Below, in pieces: positions 51,062-60,135 of a DNA stretch of 64,000 bases. A program made the position numbers and the translations under genes. The stretch is from Candidatus Hecatella orcuttiae. GTDB taxonomy: Archaea; Thermoproteota; Bathyarchaeia; Hecatellales; Hecatellaceae. The number at the start of each line of letters is the position of its first letter. Within the stretch, counting starts at the first letter, position 1. The DNA is taken from the NCBI GenBank assembly GCA_002011035.2, contig MTLY02000002.1, positions 124,001 to 188,000 of the forward strand, written 5' to 3'. The notes under the pieces are model-generated. The model was not told the DNA's origin and did no database searches. It saw only the letters and a list, made by a program, of their open reading frames with translations.

Positions 51062-51514
51062 CTATATATTTACAGTCGCCCTTTTAATGTTTTCAACGTA
51101 GGCAGCCAGACCTTCTACGTCCTTGACATCCCCTGAAAGGAGGCCTTTCAGCTTCAGCCAAAAGGTGAGGTTGGGGGCTTTACCGTGATGTTCAAGGTAG
51201 TGGGTCATTTTCCCAGCCAGCTGAGTGCCTCTCCTGTCGAAGTCGGTGAGGATGATGAGCTCCCTTTCCATCTTCAAAAGTTCATGGAACACGTCGTAGA
51301 GGGGGATCCTCCGGGTTTTCACGGAGAAGATCTCCCCCTTCACCCCCAAACTTCGGAGGGCATGGACGTCCTTGGAGCCCTCAACCACGATGACGGCTCC
51401 CTCCCGGCTTTTATCCACTATTTTCTCCACTAAGACGGCTAATTTTTCGGCTTTTTCCTGAAGGGAGCTGCTTAAAGGCCTTTTTCCACTGTTTTTCCTG
51501 TCCAAGAGAACCAA
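51062..51514 (-). CDS. Toprim-domain protein (UPF0292 type)
   Basis: The 150-aa protein is a stand-alone Toprim domain: AVIVVEGSKDVHALRSLGVKG (conserved Glu) and LIILTDFDRRGTQLAGKM (DxD). Small archaeal Toprim proteins are predicted nucleases or primase-related factors. TTG start. It lies just downstream of tyrS. Confidence 0.88.
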   Translation of the reverse strand: MVLLDRKNSGKRPLSSSLQEKAEKLAVLVEKIVDKSREGAVIVVEGSKDVHALRSLGVKGEIFSVKTRRIPLYDVFHELLKMERELIILTDFDRRGTQLAGKMTHYLEHHGKAPNLTFWLKLKGLLSGDVKDVEGLAAYVENIKRATVNI

Positions 51515-51554
51515 CCTAGGCGGACGGGTGGGAGGATAGTCCCTCCCCTTGCTG

Positions 51555-52675
51555 TTATCTGAAGGCTTTCTCCAACTCCACCATTCTTTGAAGGAGGTCC
51601 TCCTTTCCTTTAAAATGTCTTCTGACAGGCTCTAGGATTTTGATGAGGGCTTCTGCAACCCCGTTCTTGAGGTCAAGGGGGTGAATCTTTCCCGCGGCGT
51701 AGAGGGCCTCCAGCTGAGGGTAGCCTTCCACGTCCACGGGGCCTCCGAATTTTTCCTTCCTTTCTAGGCGAAGAACCTTCTGCTTGGCAAAGACCACATA
51801 CCGGGCTATTTCCATGACAGGGTTACCGGCAGCCTGCTTGGGGGGGCAGTAGGCTTCCATGAGCTTGGCCCTTATGTCCTCCGGGGAGTCGTGGATGTAG
51901 ATGCAGCTTCTGGGGATGCTTTTCGACATCTTGGAGCTGATCTGGAGGTTTAACGCCTCATCCTCATCGTACACGCCGCCCATTCTGCTGGAGGGCCCGG
52001 CTAAGCTGGGAAGCAGATGGGTGTGAAGGCACACAGGCTTTTTCAAGTGCAGCTTCTCAGCCACATCCCTCGCCAGCATGTGGGCTTTCCGCTGGTCCAG
52101 TCCAGCGCAGGCGCAGTCCACACCTAGCTCGAAGATGTCAGCCACCTGCATGGAAGGATAGATCAAAGAAGCCGCGTCCACGTCCGCAGGGTTCAACGCT
52201 CTGCCCATGATGGGAAGACAGCGGATCACCCTAGAAAGAGTGGCTTTCTTGGCTACGCGGAGAACGTTCTCCCAGTAGCGTTCCCTAGCCACCAGCTCTG
52301 AAGCCCAGAGGAACCTAACCCGGCTGGGAGTTAGCCCCAAGGCTGCGAATCCTTCTTTCAAGTAGGCGCCGCAGAGGCGGATGTTCTCCATGACCCCTCC
52401 GAGTTTGTTGTTGATCCAAGCATGCCAGTCGGCTAGGAAGATGGTGAAGTCGAAGCCGGCCTCCACCATGTCCGCTATCTTCGCCCCGCAGAGGAAGCCT
52501 GTGCCCAAATGCATTAATCCGGGCGGGGCTGTCGCAGCCGCCGCTGTCCGGAAGGCTCGAACCCCCAGTAGGCTTTGGGATGCTTTTCAGCCTCCAGCAA
52601 CTGGCGGAGTTCGCTGCGGGTGACGATTTCCTCGAGGTCCTTTTCCACAAGCATCAGCTTTTCTTCAATATCCAC
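51555..52675 (-). CDS. tyrS: Tyrosyl-tRNA synthetase, split by a 29-nt bulge-helix-bulge intron
   Basis: Exon 1 (52675-52546) encodes the N terminus from VDIEEKL to AYWGFEPSG; exon 2 (52516-51555) begins at LMHLGTG, which is the class I HIGH motif, and contains KMSKS near residue 240. Without splicing the frame is broken between these motifs. Removing 52545-52517 joins the codons to give EPSGLMHLGTG, exactly as in archaeal TyrRS, and a 363-aa protein. GTG 52675 (after GGGAGAG) matches the usual MDIEEKL start; an upstream ATG at 52714 is less likely. Synthesis therefore appears to depend on splicing by the tRNA splicing endonuclease. The alternatives are a pseudogene or sequence error. Confidence 0.85.
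52517..52545 (-). other. Predicted 29-nt pre-mRNA intron in tyrS (bulge-helix-bulge)
   Basis: In RNA sense, exon CCGG pairs with intron CCGG as the 4-bp central helix. It is flanked by 3-nt bulges ACA (5') and AUU (3'). The inner helix is GCGG-c-GGCUG/CAGCC-CCGC closed by CGA; the outer helix is GCCUU/AAUGC with one mismatch. Cutting each bulge between its second and third nucleotides releases exactly 29 nt and joins C to UA as a Leu codon. This is the geometry recognised by archaeal splicing endonuclease. Confidence 0.75.
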
Positions 52676-52884
52676 GGATCTCTCTCCCGGGTTCCTCTCA
52701 TCTCCATACTTCATGAAGAAGCCTAAAAATTAAGTTTATGGAGCCGCCGATAGGGATAGGCTTTAGATGAGGAAAACATTTCCGGTGGAAGTGCCGCGAA
52801 CGAGAATGATTGGAGAGCGATTGTGGGTAAGGTTAATAGGATCATGAGAAGATTTATGATGAAACACACTGGAGTTGAGAGCTA

Positions 52885-54048
52885 TTGAAAGCTCAAGTCG
52901 CAATAGTAGGAGCCGGCATGACCCAGTTCGGTAAATTGAAGGGAGAGATGAGGGAAATCCACGCGGAAGCGGTTAGGCTTACCTTAGAGGATACAAGCAT
53001 ATCAGCCAAGGACATAGACGCCATGTACGTGGGAACATGGACCCCTGACTTGTTTCTAAACCAGCTTTTCCCCGCACCGATGCTGGCGGACTCCTTAGGG
53101 CTGAACAACATACCGGTGAGCCGAGTGGAGGATGCATGCGCAACCGGCAGCGTAGCTTTCCGGCAGGCTGCGATGGCAGTGATGTCCGGTCTCCACCGCC
53201 TAGTGCTGGTAACCGGGGTTGAAGTCATGACCCAGCGTCCCACCCGGGAATGCGTCAAAACAATAGCCTACGCCTCCGACCGCCTCTGGGAGCAGCCTTT
53301 CGGGATAACTTTCCCCAGCAGCTACGCCCTCCTAGCTTCTAGGCATATGCACAAGTACGGCACAACCCCCGAGCAGCTGGCCGCTGTGTCGGTTAAAAAC
53401 CATCGATACTCTGCGAAGAATCCCAAAGCCCAGTATGGAGAGGTTACCTTAGAGCAGGTTCTCAGCTCCAAGATGGTAAGCTGGCCCCTCCGCCTTCTGG
53501 ACTGCTGCCCCATCTCCGACGGCGCCGCCGCCTTGGTGATAGCTAGGGCTGAGGAAGCGAAAAAGTATACAGACACGCCGGTGTATGTGCTGGGGAGCGG
53601 CCAGGCGAGGGCTTCGCTTTCCCTCCATGACAGGCCCAGCCTTACGTCGATACCCAGCACCAAGCAGGCTGCCGAAACAGCCTACCGCATGGCCGGAGTG
53701 GAAGCCGGGGATGTGGATGTGGCGGAAGTTCACGACTGCTTCACCATAGCGGAAATTCTGGCTGTGGAAGATTTGGGGTTCTTCAAGAAGGGCGAAGGGG
53801 GAAAGGCTGTGGAAGAAGGCTCAACGGAGATAGGGGGGAAGATACCTGTCAACGTGAGCGGAGGCCTCCTGGGCAAGGGCCACCCCATCGGCGCCACGGG
53901 GGTCGCTCAGATGGTGGAAATATTCGAACAGTTGAGGGGGGAAAGCGGAAGCAGACAGGTCCCCGGCGCGGAGATAGGGCTGACCCACAACGTGGGAGGA
54001 ACAGGGGGGGTGGTGACGGTTCACATCTTCAGCGTCAAGGGAGGCTAG
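52885..54048 (+). CDS. Thiolase-family acyl-CoA acetyltransferase
   Basis: The 387-aa protein has the nucleophilic Cys in VEDACATGSVAFRQA (about residue 89), CFTIAE in VHDCFT and GGLLGKGHPIGATGVAQM (catalytic His). The archaeal thiolase branch works with a DUF35 zinc-ribbon protein, encoded next, to make acetoacetyl-CoA for HMG-CoA and isoprenoids. TTG 52885 start. Confidence 0.93.
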   Translation: MKAQVAIVGAGMTQFGKLKGEMREIHAEAVRLTLEDTSISAKDIDAMYVGTWTPDLFLNQLFPAPMLADSLGLNNIPVSRVEDACATGSVAFRQAAMAVMSGLHRLVLVTGVEVMTQRPTRECVKTIAYASDRLWEQPFGITFPSSYALLASRHMHKYGTTPEQLAAVSVKNHRYSAKNPKAQYGEVTLEQVLSSKMVSWPLRLLDCCPISDGAAALVIARAEEAKKYTDTPVYVLGSGQARASLSLHDRPSLTSIPSTKQAAETAYRMAGVEAGDVDVAEVHDCFTIAEILAVEDLGFFKKGEGGKAVEEGSTEIGGKIPVNVSGGLLGKGHPIGATGVAQMVEIFEQLRGESGSRQVPGAEIGLTHNVGGTGGVVTVHIFSVKGG

Positions 54049-54052
54049 AACC

Positions 54053-54460
54053 ATGGGGGCGGTATCAGAGTTTTGGGATAAGTTGAAAGGGGAGAAAAAA
54101 CTTTTCGCTTTGAAATGCAGATGCGGGGCCGTGGTGTTCCCTCCTCAGCCCTCCTGCCCCACCTGTAACGGGTGGGAGATGGAATGGGTTGAGCTCAGCG
54201 GTAGGGGCGAAATATATGCCTACACGGTTTCAAACATCGCCCCTCCCTCGTTCACAGGCAAGCTTCCCTTCTGCGTGTCCATCATCAAGCTGGAGGAAGG
54301 CCCTATGGTGATGTCCATCGTTGAAACGGACCGGCCTGAGATTGGGATGAAAGTCCAGATGGTTCTAGAAGAAAAGAGAAACCTTGACATACCCGACGAA
54401 AACTGGAGGGAAAGACCTCTCTACAAATTTAAGCCCATACCCGCAGGCGATTCAGCCTAA
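54053..54460 (+). CDS. DUF35 zinc-ribbon/OB-fold partner of thiolase
   Basis: The 135-aa protein has a rubredoxin-like zinc ribbon (CRCGAVVFPPQPSCPTCNGWEMEW) followed by an OB fold (GRGEIYAYTVSNIAPPSF and PFCVSIIKLEEGPMVMSIVE). In archaea DUF35 proteins bridge thiolase and HMG-CoA synthase in one complex. It starts 4 bp after the thiolase stop. HMG-CoA synthase itself is not in the window. Confidence 0.92.
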   Translation: MGAVSEFWDKLKGEKKLFALKCRCGAVVFPPQPSCPTCNGWEMEWVELSGRGEIYAYTVSNIAPPSFTGKLPFCVSIIKLEEGPMVMSIVETDRPEIGMKVQMVLEEKRNLDIPDENWRERPLYKFKPIPAGDSA

Positions 54461-54528
54461 CCCTCGAATACCCTCTCTCCCCAAGGTTGGATTTCGCTGA
54501 AAAATTTAAGCTCCATGCCATTGAAGAA

Positions 54529-54536
54529 TTTAAATA
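54529..54536 (+). promoter_or_regulatory. TATA box for the Fe-S protein gene
   Basis: TTTAAATA lies about 28 bp upstream of the ATG at 54560, consistent with a leaderless transcript starting at that ATG and supporting it over TTG/ATG alternatives upstream. Confidence 0.45.
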
Positions 54537-54559
54537 GCCTTTTTTCTTTAATAACTTGT

Positions 54560-55369
54560 ATGGGAGGAAATTTAAAGGAAGAACTGAGAAAAGAGGCTTT
54601 TAACCAAGAGTTCAGCTTCTTCGGTGTGCCGAAATTAGAGGAACTGGAGAAAGTGCCCTTCCCCCCTCACAGGGGGCTTTCGAAACCCTCCGAGGTTATG
54701 CCTGAAGTAAAGTCCGTCGCGGTACTCGGCTTCCATGCTTGGGATATAGCCATGAACACGGTGGTAGCTTCAGCCATACCACCGGATAAAATTCCCTTCG
54801 ACATCGTGGAGGGAGCCGTATATTACAACATGTACTACGAGATAGTGGAGGCCAGAGCGTGGAGGGTGTGCAAGTTTCTCTGGGACAGGGGATACAAGGC
54901 GATTCCCAGCCAGGGAATCCACCTCAAGGCCGCAGCCGCCCTGGCGGGTTTGGGCTTCATCGGTAAAATGACGCTGGTGCTAACCCCCCAATACGGGCCG
55001 CGGCAGCGCTGGGTGGGCATCCTCACGGACGCTGAGCTGGAGCCGGACGAGCCTTGGAGGTTCGTCCCCGGGGGAGAAGGCGACCTGTGCAAGGACTGCG
55101 AAATCTGCATAAAAACATGCCCGGTGCAGGCTATAATACCGGGGTATTCTCAGGGAGTCGAGCCGGGAAAGAAGGTGGACATGAACAGGTGCATCATCCC
55201 CCAAGAGCTGTTCGACAAACCTTCTCCCGAGGCCAAGGCTTACTTCAAGATACTGAGCCCTCGAGGCCTCTTCGAGTGCACCATATGCCACGACTCCTGC
55301 CCTGTGGGGAGGGAGAACAGCATGAAAAAGGCCGCTGAATGGAGGCCGACGCCCTTCACCGAAACCTAA
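54560..55369 (+). CDS. Epoxyqueuosine reductase/reductive dehalogenase-like 4Fe-4S protein
   Basis: The 269-aa protein has a C-terminal double cluster: CKDCEICIKTCPVQAI and CTICHDSCPVGRENS with an extra MNRC. The upstream part resembles the corrinoid-binding half of QueG and reductive dehalogenases (IKAIPSQGIHLKAAAALAGLGFIGKMTLVLTPQYG-like pattern). Function in archaea is unknown; it is not a complete QueG. ATG 54560 is chosen from promoter spacing; 15 more residues are open upstream. Confidence 0.75.
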   Translation: MGGNLKEELRKEAFNQEFSFFGVPKLEELEKVPFPPHRGLSKPSEVMPEVKSVAVLGFHAWDIAMNTVVASAIPPDKIPFDIVEGAVYYNMYYEIVEARAWRVCKFLWDRGYKAIPSQGIHLKAAAALAGLGFIGKMTLVLTPQYGPRQRWVGILTDAELEPDEPWRFVPGGEGDLCKDCEICIKTCPVQAIIPGYSQGVEPGKKVDMNRCIIPQELFDKPSPEAKAYFKILSPRGLFECTICHDSCPVGRENSMKKAAEWRPTPFTET

Positions 55370-55439
55370 GGAAGTCCCAGCGTTTTCAGAAATGAAACCT
55401 ACCTGAACTTCCGCGGAAAAGCGAGCATCTTCAGAAGGA

Positions 55440-55517
<78 letters not shown>

Positions 55518-55814
55518 CTTTACGAGTCTTGTAGAAGAGAACTCTAAATTAAGCTTTCATGAAACCCCGAAAAACAGTATGCAAAAGTAGGAGGATAGCA
55601 CACTAGGCATATTGAAGCGGTGCATCCTCTTCCTCAAAAAACCGCACTATATGCCACATTTGCTACAGCTTTTCAAGCTGCCCCAGCTGAGATTTTAAGC
55701 CGCCCCTTCCCCGGTGCAGCGTCAACGCTCTTTTAAGGCATGTTTCGCTGTGAAAACCGGGGGCTTTTGCCCCTTTTTGCCTTTTGCAGAGGTTTCCTGA
55801 AAATAGAGGGGAAG
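55518..55814. other. Gap between tRNA-Ala and membrane protein gene
   Basis: About 300 bp with no supported gene. It holds a GC-rich inverted segment near 55758-55780 (CCGGGGGC...GCCCCT then TTTTTGCC) that could terminate transcription. Confidence 0.4.
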
Positions 55815-56354
55815 TTAGGGTTTTTGGATGTAGCCTATGATGTAGCCTATTCCACCCAGCAGGACGCCTAGCCCGCCTAGGATGATGAAGTATCCTATGG
55901 GTTCAACGTATCCGCCGATGAGTTGATGAACCTCCCCGGGGCTTAATCCCCCGCCGCCTACCGCCGTGGGCAGCAAAGCCGTTCCACCTATGTAGCCTGC
56001 CACCATGAGCAGCCATGTAGCTCCCGCGGCTCCCACGTTCATGAGGATGAAGTGCAACCAAGCTAGAACGTTCCTGAAACCTGAATAGGTCCTCCGCAGG
56101 TGAACTTCGAGATGCTGGTAGAAAAGGGCGGTTACAGCCACAGCGATGACTCCGACTATGATATAGGAAATGTAGCCGACGAAAAACCATGTTCCCGCGC
56201 TGCCTGAAGCTATCACCCTCGAGGGGCTGGGAGTCAGAAAAGGCAACACGATCAACATGGTAATGACAAAGGCGATGCCGCCTTGAATTATCGCCGCCCA
56301 AATAAACCTGTTCGCCCATTTGCTGGTTAATATCGTTTCCACCATAGTTTTCAC
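55815..56354 (-). CDS. Four-helix membrane protein of unknown function
   Basis: The 179-aa protein has four clear membrane helices (about residues 17-40, 56-80, 95-125, 150-175; e.g. WFFVGYISYIIVGVIAVAVTALFYQHLEVHL and PIGYFIILGGLGVLLGGIGYIIGYI). No catalytic motif is seen; HLEVHLRR and HFIL contain histidines on one face. A TATA-like AT-rich stretch lies directly upstream at 56375-56410. Confidence 0.6.
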   Translation of the reverse strand: MKTMVETILTSKWANRFIWAAIIQGGIAFVITMLIVLPFLTPSPSRVIASGSAGTWFFVGYISYIIVGVIAVAVTALFYQHLEVHLRRTYSGFRNVLAWLHFILMNVGAAGATWLLMVAGYIGGTALLPTAVGGGGLSPGEVHQLIGGYVEPIGYFIILGGLGVLLGGIGYIIGYIQKP

Positions 56355-56433
56355 CGTTTATCTATAAGGGAAAAGTTATATATAAATTTATCATTAATAT
56401 TATATTAATTATATTGAAATCTAAAAATAAATA

Positions 56434-57477
56434 TTATTTATACCAATCCAAGCTTCCAACCACAAACTTGATCAAACCCTGAAGAGAAGCCTTCGCCTCC
56501 TCACTCATCGCCGTTGCGCGAATCAACCTGACAGCCTCTCGAGCATAACTTCTCGCCGTCTGCTTAGCCTTGTCAAGGGCGCCGCTTCTTCGGATTATTT
56601 CTTTTATGCGCATCACATCCCCTTGGTCTAAACTCCCCCCTCGAAGTAAGCTCTTTAAAAGACTTAGCCGCCGGCCTCGGAGCATCTGGTAGGCGTAAAC
56701 CATGTGCAGCGGCTTCTTTCGAAGCATGATATCTCCTCCGGTAGGACGTCCATACTGGTCTTCCGTGGCGAAGGTGCCTATAATGTCGTCTTGGATGTCG
56801 AAGGAGTAGCCCATGCAGGTGCCCGCCTGCTCTAGGATTCGAAGGTCGGAGGACGGGGCGCCGCCTAGGATAGCACCTATGCCCAGAGTCGCTCTGAAAA
56901 GGGAAGCCGCCCTCTTTGAAGCCATGACCTTCCATTCCTCTACATCAGGCTCCTTGTGCTCAAAGAGGAGATCCAGTATCTGGCTTTCGTTCACCGCGCA
57001 GTAATCTTTGATGAGGAGTTTAACTGCTTCTTGGAGAGTCCTCCTATCGAAGCCTGCGTTGAGCAGGGTTGTCAAAGCTAAGGCTAGGAGGATGTTTCCG
57101 GTGAAAACAGCTAAACCCTCTCCAAACCTGTCATTGAACTCTGCAAAAAGCTTGTGGAAAGATTTTCCACCCCTCCTCATCTCATCGCGGTCGATAAGGT
57201 CGTCGTGGACGAGGATGGAATGTCTGTAAAACTCCACAGCCACGCAGACTGTGAGGATTTCCTCGTTCACCATACCCTTGTAGCCTTTGTAGGTCAAGAG
57301 GGTGCTGTAGGAGGCTATTCTTTTCCCCTTCCGGAGGAGAAACTCCGCTGCGTGGGCGTAGACCCTTCCTATGAAGGAATGGTATTTCTCAGCATCCCAA
57401 ACCAATTCCCTGAAACAGGCTTCCAGCCGGCTGTCTACGAGGTTCCCGTAGTTGGAAAGCGCCTCCTCAAACCTCAT
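56434..57477 (-). CDS. Geranylgeranyl diphosphate synthase-type polyprenyl synthetase
   Basis: The 347-aa all-helical protein has the first Asp-rich motif LVHDDLIDRDEMRRGG (about 91) and the second SFDIQDDIIG (about 225), with KRIASYSTLLTY at the start. It joins isopentenyl units to give the C20 (or longer) precursor of archaeal lipids. Residues before the first motif (VEFYRHS) determine chain length; the product is not certain. Confidence 0.92.
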   Translation of the reverse strand: MRFEEALSNYGNLVDSRLEACFRELVWDAEKYHSFIGRVYAHAAEFLLRKGKRIASYSTLLTYKGYKGMVNEEILTVCVAVEFYRHSILVHDDLIDRDEMRRGGKSFHKLFAEFNDRFGEGLAVFTGNILLALALTTLLNAGFDRRTLQEAVKLLIKDYCAVNESQILDLLFEHKEPDVEEWKVMASKRAASLFRATLGIGAILGGAPSSDLRILEQAGTCMGYSFDIQDDIIGTFATEDQYGRPTGGDIMLRKKPLHMVYAYQMLRGRRLSLLKSLLRGGSLDQGDVMRIKEIIRRSGALDKAKQTARSYAREAVRLIRATAMSEEAKASLQGLIKFVVGSLDWYK

Positions 57478-57683
57478 ACTCTTCCACCATCCAAGCCCTT
57501 TTAGGGGTTGCTTTTCCCTTTACCTTTAAAGTTGATATATCTTCAACTCTTAGGGTTTCAAAAATTGATAGGGGGCTGAAAACTGAAGGCAATGGTTCAG
57601 GTCAACCGGGTTATTAGGTTCATTCTTCCCCTATAATTTTTATCTATCAGGTCGGTAACAGTATTTAACAGGAGACCCCTCCT
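57478..57683. other. Intergenic region upstream of cdc6 (possible origin region)
   Basis: The 206 bp hold an inverted repeat AGTTGA...TCAACT (57530-57548) and a G-rich ATAGGGGG segment at about 57568-57575. Archaeal origins often lie next to cdc6, but no clear origin recognition box repeats are visible, so origin status is only a possibility. Confidence 0.25.
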
Positions 57684-58904
57684 TTGAGCGGAAAATCTTT
57701 TGTGGAGAAAGAGCTCTCCGCCCCCTCCGTCTTCAAGGATGAAAGTAAACTCTCCCCCGACTACGTTCCCCCAAGCCTTCTCCATAGGGAGGAGGAGCTC
57801 AGAATTTTGGCGAGGACTTTCCGCTCACTGGCAGAAGCTCCGGGAGAAGCCTCCTACCGCCTAATCCTCCGCGGCCCAATTGGCAGCGGTAAAACCGCCT
57901 TAGCTAAACGTTTTGGAAGCGACTTCGAAGCCTATGTTAGGAAGAAGAAAATTAACTTCAAATACGTCCATGTGAACTGCAGGGAAGAGGGCAGCTTCTA
58001 CGGCGTCCTGAAAAACATCATCCGGAGAAATTTTGAAAGAGGCTTTCCAAGCCGAGGCTATTCTTCCCAAGAACTCCTCAGTATCTTCATTGAAATTTTG
58101 GACAAAAACAACCTCCACGTTCTCTTAGCCTTAGACGAGCTGGAAGCCCTCATCAGGAAGGAGGGGGGAGACCCCCTTTTCAGCCTAACCCGCCTCTATG
58201 AAGGCAGGCCTCCCGGCTCCCCCCAGAGGCTTTCCCTCATCTGCATTTTCCGGGAGCCAGAATGCGAAGAAGCCTTCAAACTGTTGGACGCCAGCACCCT
58301 CAGCACGCTGGGCCACAACACCGTGAAACTGGAGGGGTATACCTCCGGCCAGTTGAAGGAGATCCTAGAATACCGAGTCCACGAAGCCTTTCAAGAAAAC
58401 GCTGTAGAGCCGGAAGCCTTGGAGTTGGCTGCGGACCTAGCGGGAGAAACAGGGGACGCCCGGTTTGCCATTGAACTTCTCTGGCTGGGCGGTAAATTTG
58501 CCGATACAGCCAGATCTCCCAGACTGCTTCCCGAACACATCAGGGCGGCCCAAATGAACATTCATCCCTCCCTTCGAAGGGAGGACCTCAAACTGCTGAG
58601 CCTCCATGAAAAACTGCTTTTGCTGGCTGTGGCAAGAGCCCTCAGACTCAGCCAAACAGCCTACTTGCCCATAGGCGATGTGGAAAAAGAATACAGTGCA
58701 GTGTGCGAGGAATACAGAGAAAAGCCTCGGGCTCACACTCAGACTTGGAAATACGTGAAGACCCTGGGCATGTCAGGGATGATGTCCACCAAAATTTCCG
58801 GAAAAGGCCAGCGGGGGAAAACAACTCTCCTCGGCCTCTACGTTTCCTCAGAAAGACTGGAAGAGGAACTTCGCAGAATGCTGGAGTCCAAGAAACATGG
58901 GTGA
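57684..58904 (+). CDS. cdc6: Orc1/Cdc6 replication initiator
   Basis: The 406-aa protein has AAA+ signatures: Walker A RGPIGSGKTALAKRF (about 67), Walker B LLALDELEALI (about 150) and sensor regions, with a C-terminal winged helix (about 320-400). It recognises origin DNA and loads MCM. TTG 57684 start. The winged-helix gene behind it is translationally coupled. Confidence 0.95.
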   Translation: MSGKSFVEKELSAPSVFKDESKLSPDYVPPSLLHREEELRILARTFRSLAEAPGEASYRLILRGPIGSGKTALAKRFGSDFEAYVRKKKINFKYVHVNCREEGSFYGVLKNIIRRNFERGFPSRGYSSQELLSIFIEILDKNNLHVLLALDELEALIRKEGGDPLFSLTRLYEGRPPGSPQRLSLICIFREPECEEAFKLLDASTLSTLGHNTVKLEGYTSGQLKEILEYRVHEAFQENAVEPEALELAADLAGETGDARFAIELLWLGGKFADTARSPRLLPEHIRAAQMNIHPSLRREDLKLLSLHEKLLLLAVARALRLSQTAYLPIGDVEKEYSAVCEEYREKPRAHTQTWKYVKTLGMSGMMSTKISGKGQRGKTTLLGLYVSSERLEEELRRMLESKKHG

Positions 58905-58910
58905 ATTTTT

Positions 58911-59186
58911 CTGCTGGAAAACATCTTAGCTTCCAAGGGAAGACTGAAGATACTGAGGCTACTCCTCCAGTTTAAGGAGATGAACATATCGGAGATCGCC
59001 AGAAGAACAGGGCTCTCCTACACCTCAACCAGACGCCACCTACAAATGTTAGAGCAGTCAAGGCTTGTTGAGGAAAAAAACTATGGGCGGATAAGAATTT
59101 TCAGCGTGAGAGAAGGAGACGAGAAATGCCAAGCGGTGGCAAGACTTTTCGAAGCCTGGCCTCCTGACAAGCCTAGGAGAAAATGA
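58911..59186 (+). CDS. Winged-helix protein with apparent CTG start
   Basis: The frame begins right after the cdc6 stop and reads LLENILASKGRLKILRLLLQ, then MNISEIARRTGLSYTSTRRHLQMLEQSRLVEEK. The first standard start, ATG 58980, would cut off the first helix of the winged-helix domain. CTG 58911 lies 6 nt after GGGTGA that overlaps the cdc6 stop, so it is the likely start (91 aa). This is a small HTH regulator whose target is unknown. Confidence 0.75.
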   Translation: MLENILASKGRLKILRLLLQFKEMNISEIARRTGLSYTSTRRHLQMLEQSRLVEEKNYGRIRIFSVREGDEKCQAVARLFEAWPPDKPRRK

Positions 59187-59189
59187 AGC

Positions 59190-60014
59190 CTAACTTCCAA
59201 ATCTTCTCTGACGGTTCTGATAGACGCTTATAGCCCTGTAAAGGTCGAGTTTTCTGAAATTAGGCCAGTAGACGTCGAGGAAGCAAAGCTCACTGTAGGC
59301 GCCTTGCCAAAGGAGAAAATTGCTCAACCTTTCCTCTCCCGAGGTGCGGATGATGAGGTCCGGATGGGGGTTGGGGAGAAAATGGGTGTAGAGGTTTTTT
59401 TCAAAAATCTCCTCAGTAAGGTCGCTGGGAGAGAGAACACCCTCCTTCACATCGAGGGCTATCCTTTTCACAGCGTCAAGGATTTCCATTCTTCCACCGT
59501 AGGCTATGGCTAGGTTGAGATAGTATCTATCATAGTCTTCAGTCGCCTTTTCAAGCCTTCCAATGCTCTCTTGAATTTTCGGCGGAAGCATCTCTCTTCT
59601 CCCAAGAACCTTCACCCTAACCTCGTTTTCATGTATACGATCATCTCGGGCGAGACGATTCAGATAGTCGTTTATCAAGCCCATAAGCTCCTCCACCTCC
59701 TGCCTAGGCCGACGGAAGTTTTCTGTGGAAAAAATGAAGAGGGTTGTAGTTTTGATCTTGCCGGTTTCCCAGCACCACTCCACGAAGTTTTCAGCCTTCT
59801 TCGCTCCTTCTAGGTGGCCGTTGAGAGGCCACATCCTCCTGCTTTGAGCCCATCTCCTGTTACCGTCTAGGATCACAGCCACATGCTCAGGGAACTTTCC
59901 GTTTTTTAGTTTATTCCACAAAAACCATTCGTAGATCTCCACGGTGAAACGGTTTGTTACTACTCCCCAAAACAATTTTTGAAAGACGTAGATTATTTTT
60001 TCTTTCAGAGACAT
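59190..60014 (-). CDS. uppS: cis-Prenyl diphosphate synthase (UppS type)
   Basis: The 274-aa protein has VAVILDGNRRWAQSRR (active-site Asp, about 48), FSTENFRRP, and the C-terminal LIIRTSGEERLSNFLLWQGAYSELCF. It extends polyprenols used as lipid carriers for glycosylation. Length is typical of archaeal members. Confidence 0.94.
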   Translation of the reverse strand: MSLKEKIIYVFQKLFWGVVTNRFTVEIYEWFLWNKLKNGKFPEHVAVILDGNRRWAQSRRMWPLNGHLEGAKKAENFVEWCWETGKIKTTTLFIFSTENFRRPRQEVEELMGLINDYLNRLARDDRIHENEVRVKVLGRREMLPPKIQESIGRLEKATEDYDRYYLNLAIAYGGRMEILDAVKRIALDVKEGVLSPSDLTEEIFEKNLYTHFLPNPHPDLIIRTSGEERLSNFLLWQGAYSELCFLDVYWPNFRKLDLYRAISVYQNRQRRFGS

Positions 60015-60135
60015 AGCCAGCGCCCTTGAAAAGAAAGACCTAGAATTAAAAGATAGGTCGATCCTTTAATTCTTTTACTCTCTTTTTGGAAGTTCTCATC
60101 CCCGAAACTAACCATTTGGGAAGAGCTGAGTTAGC

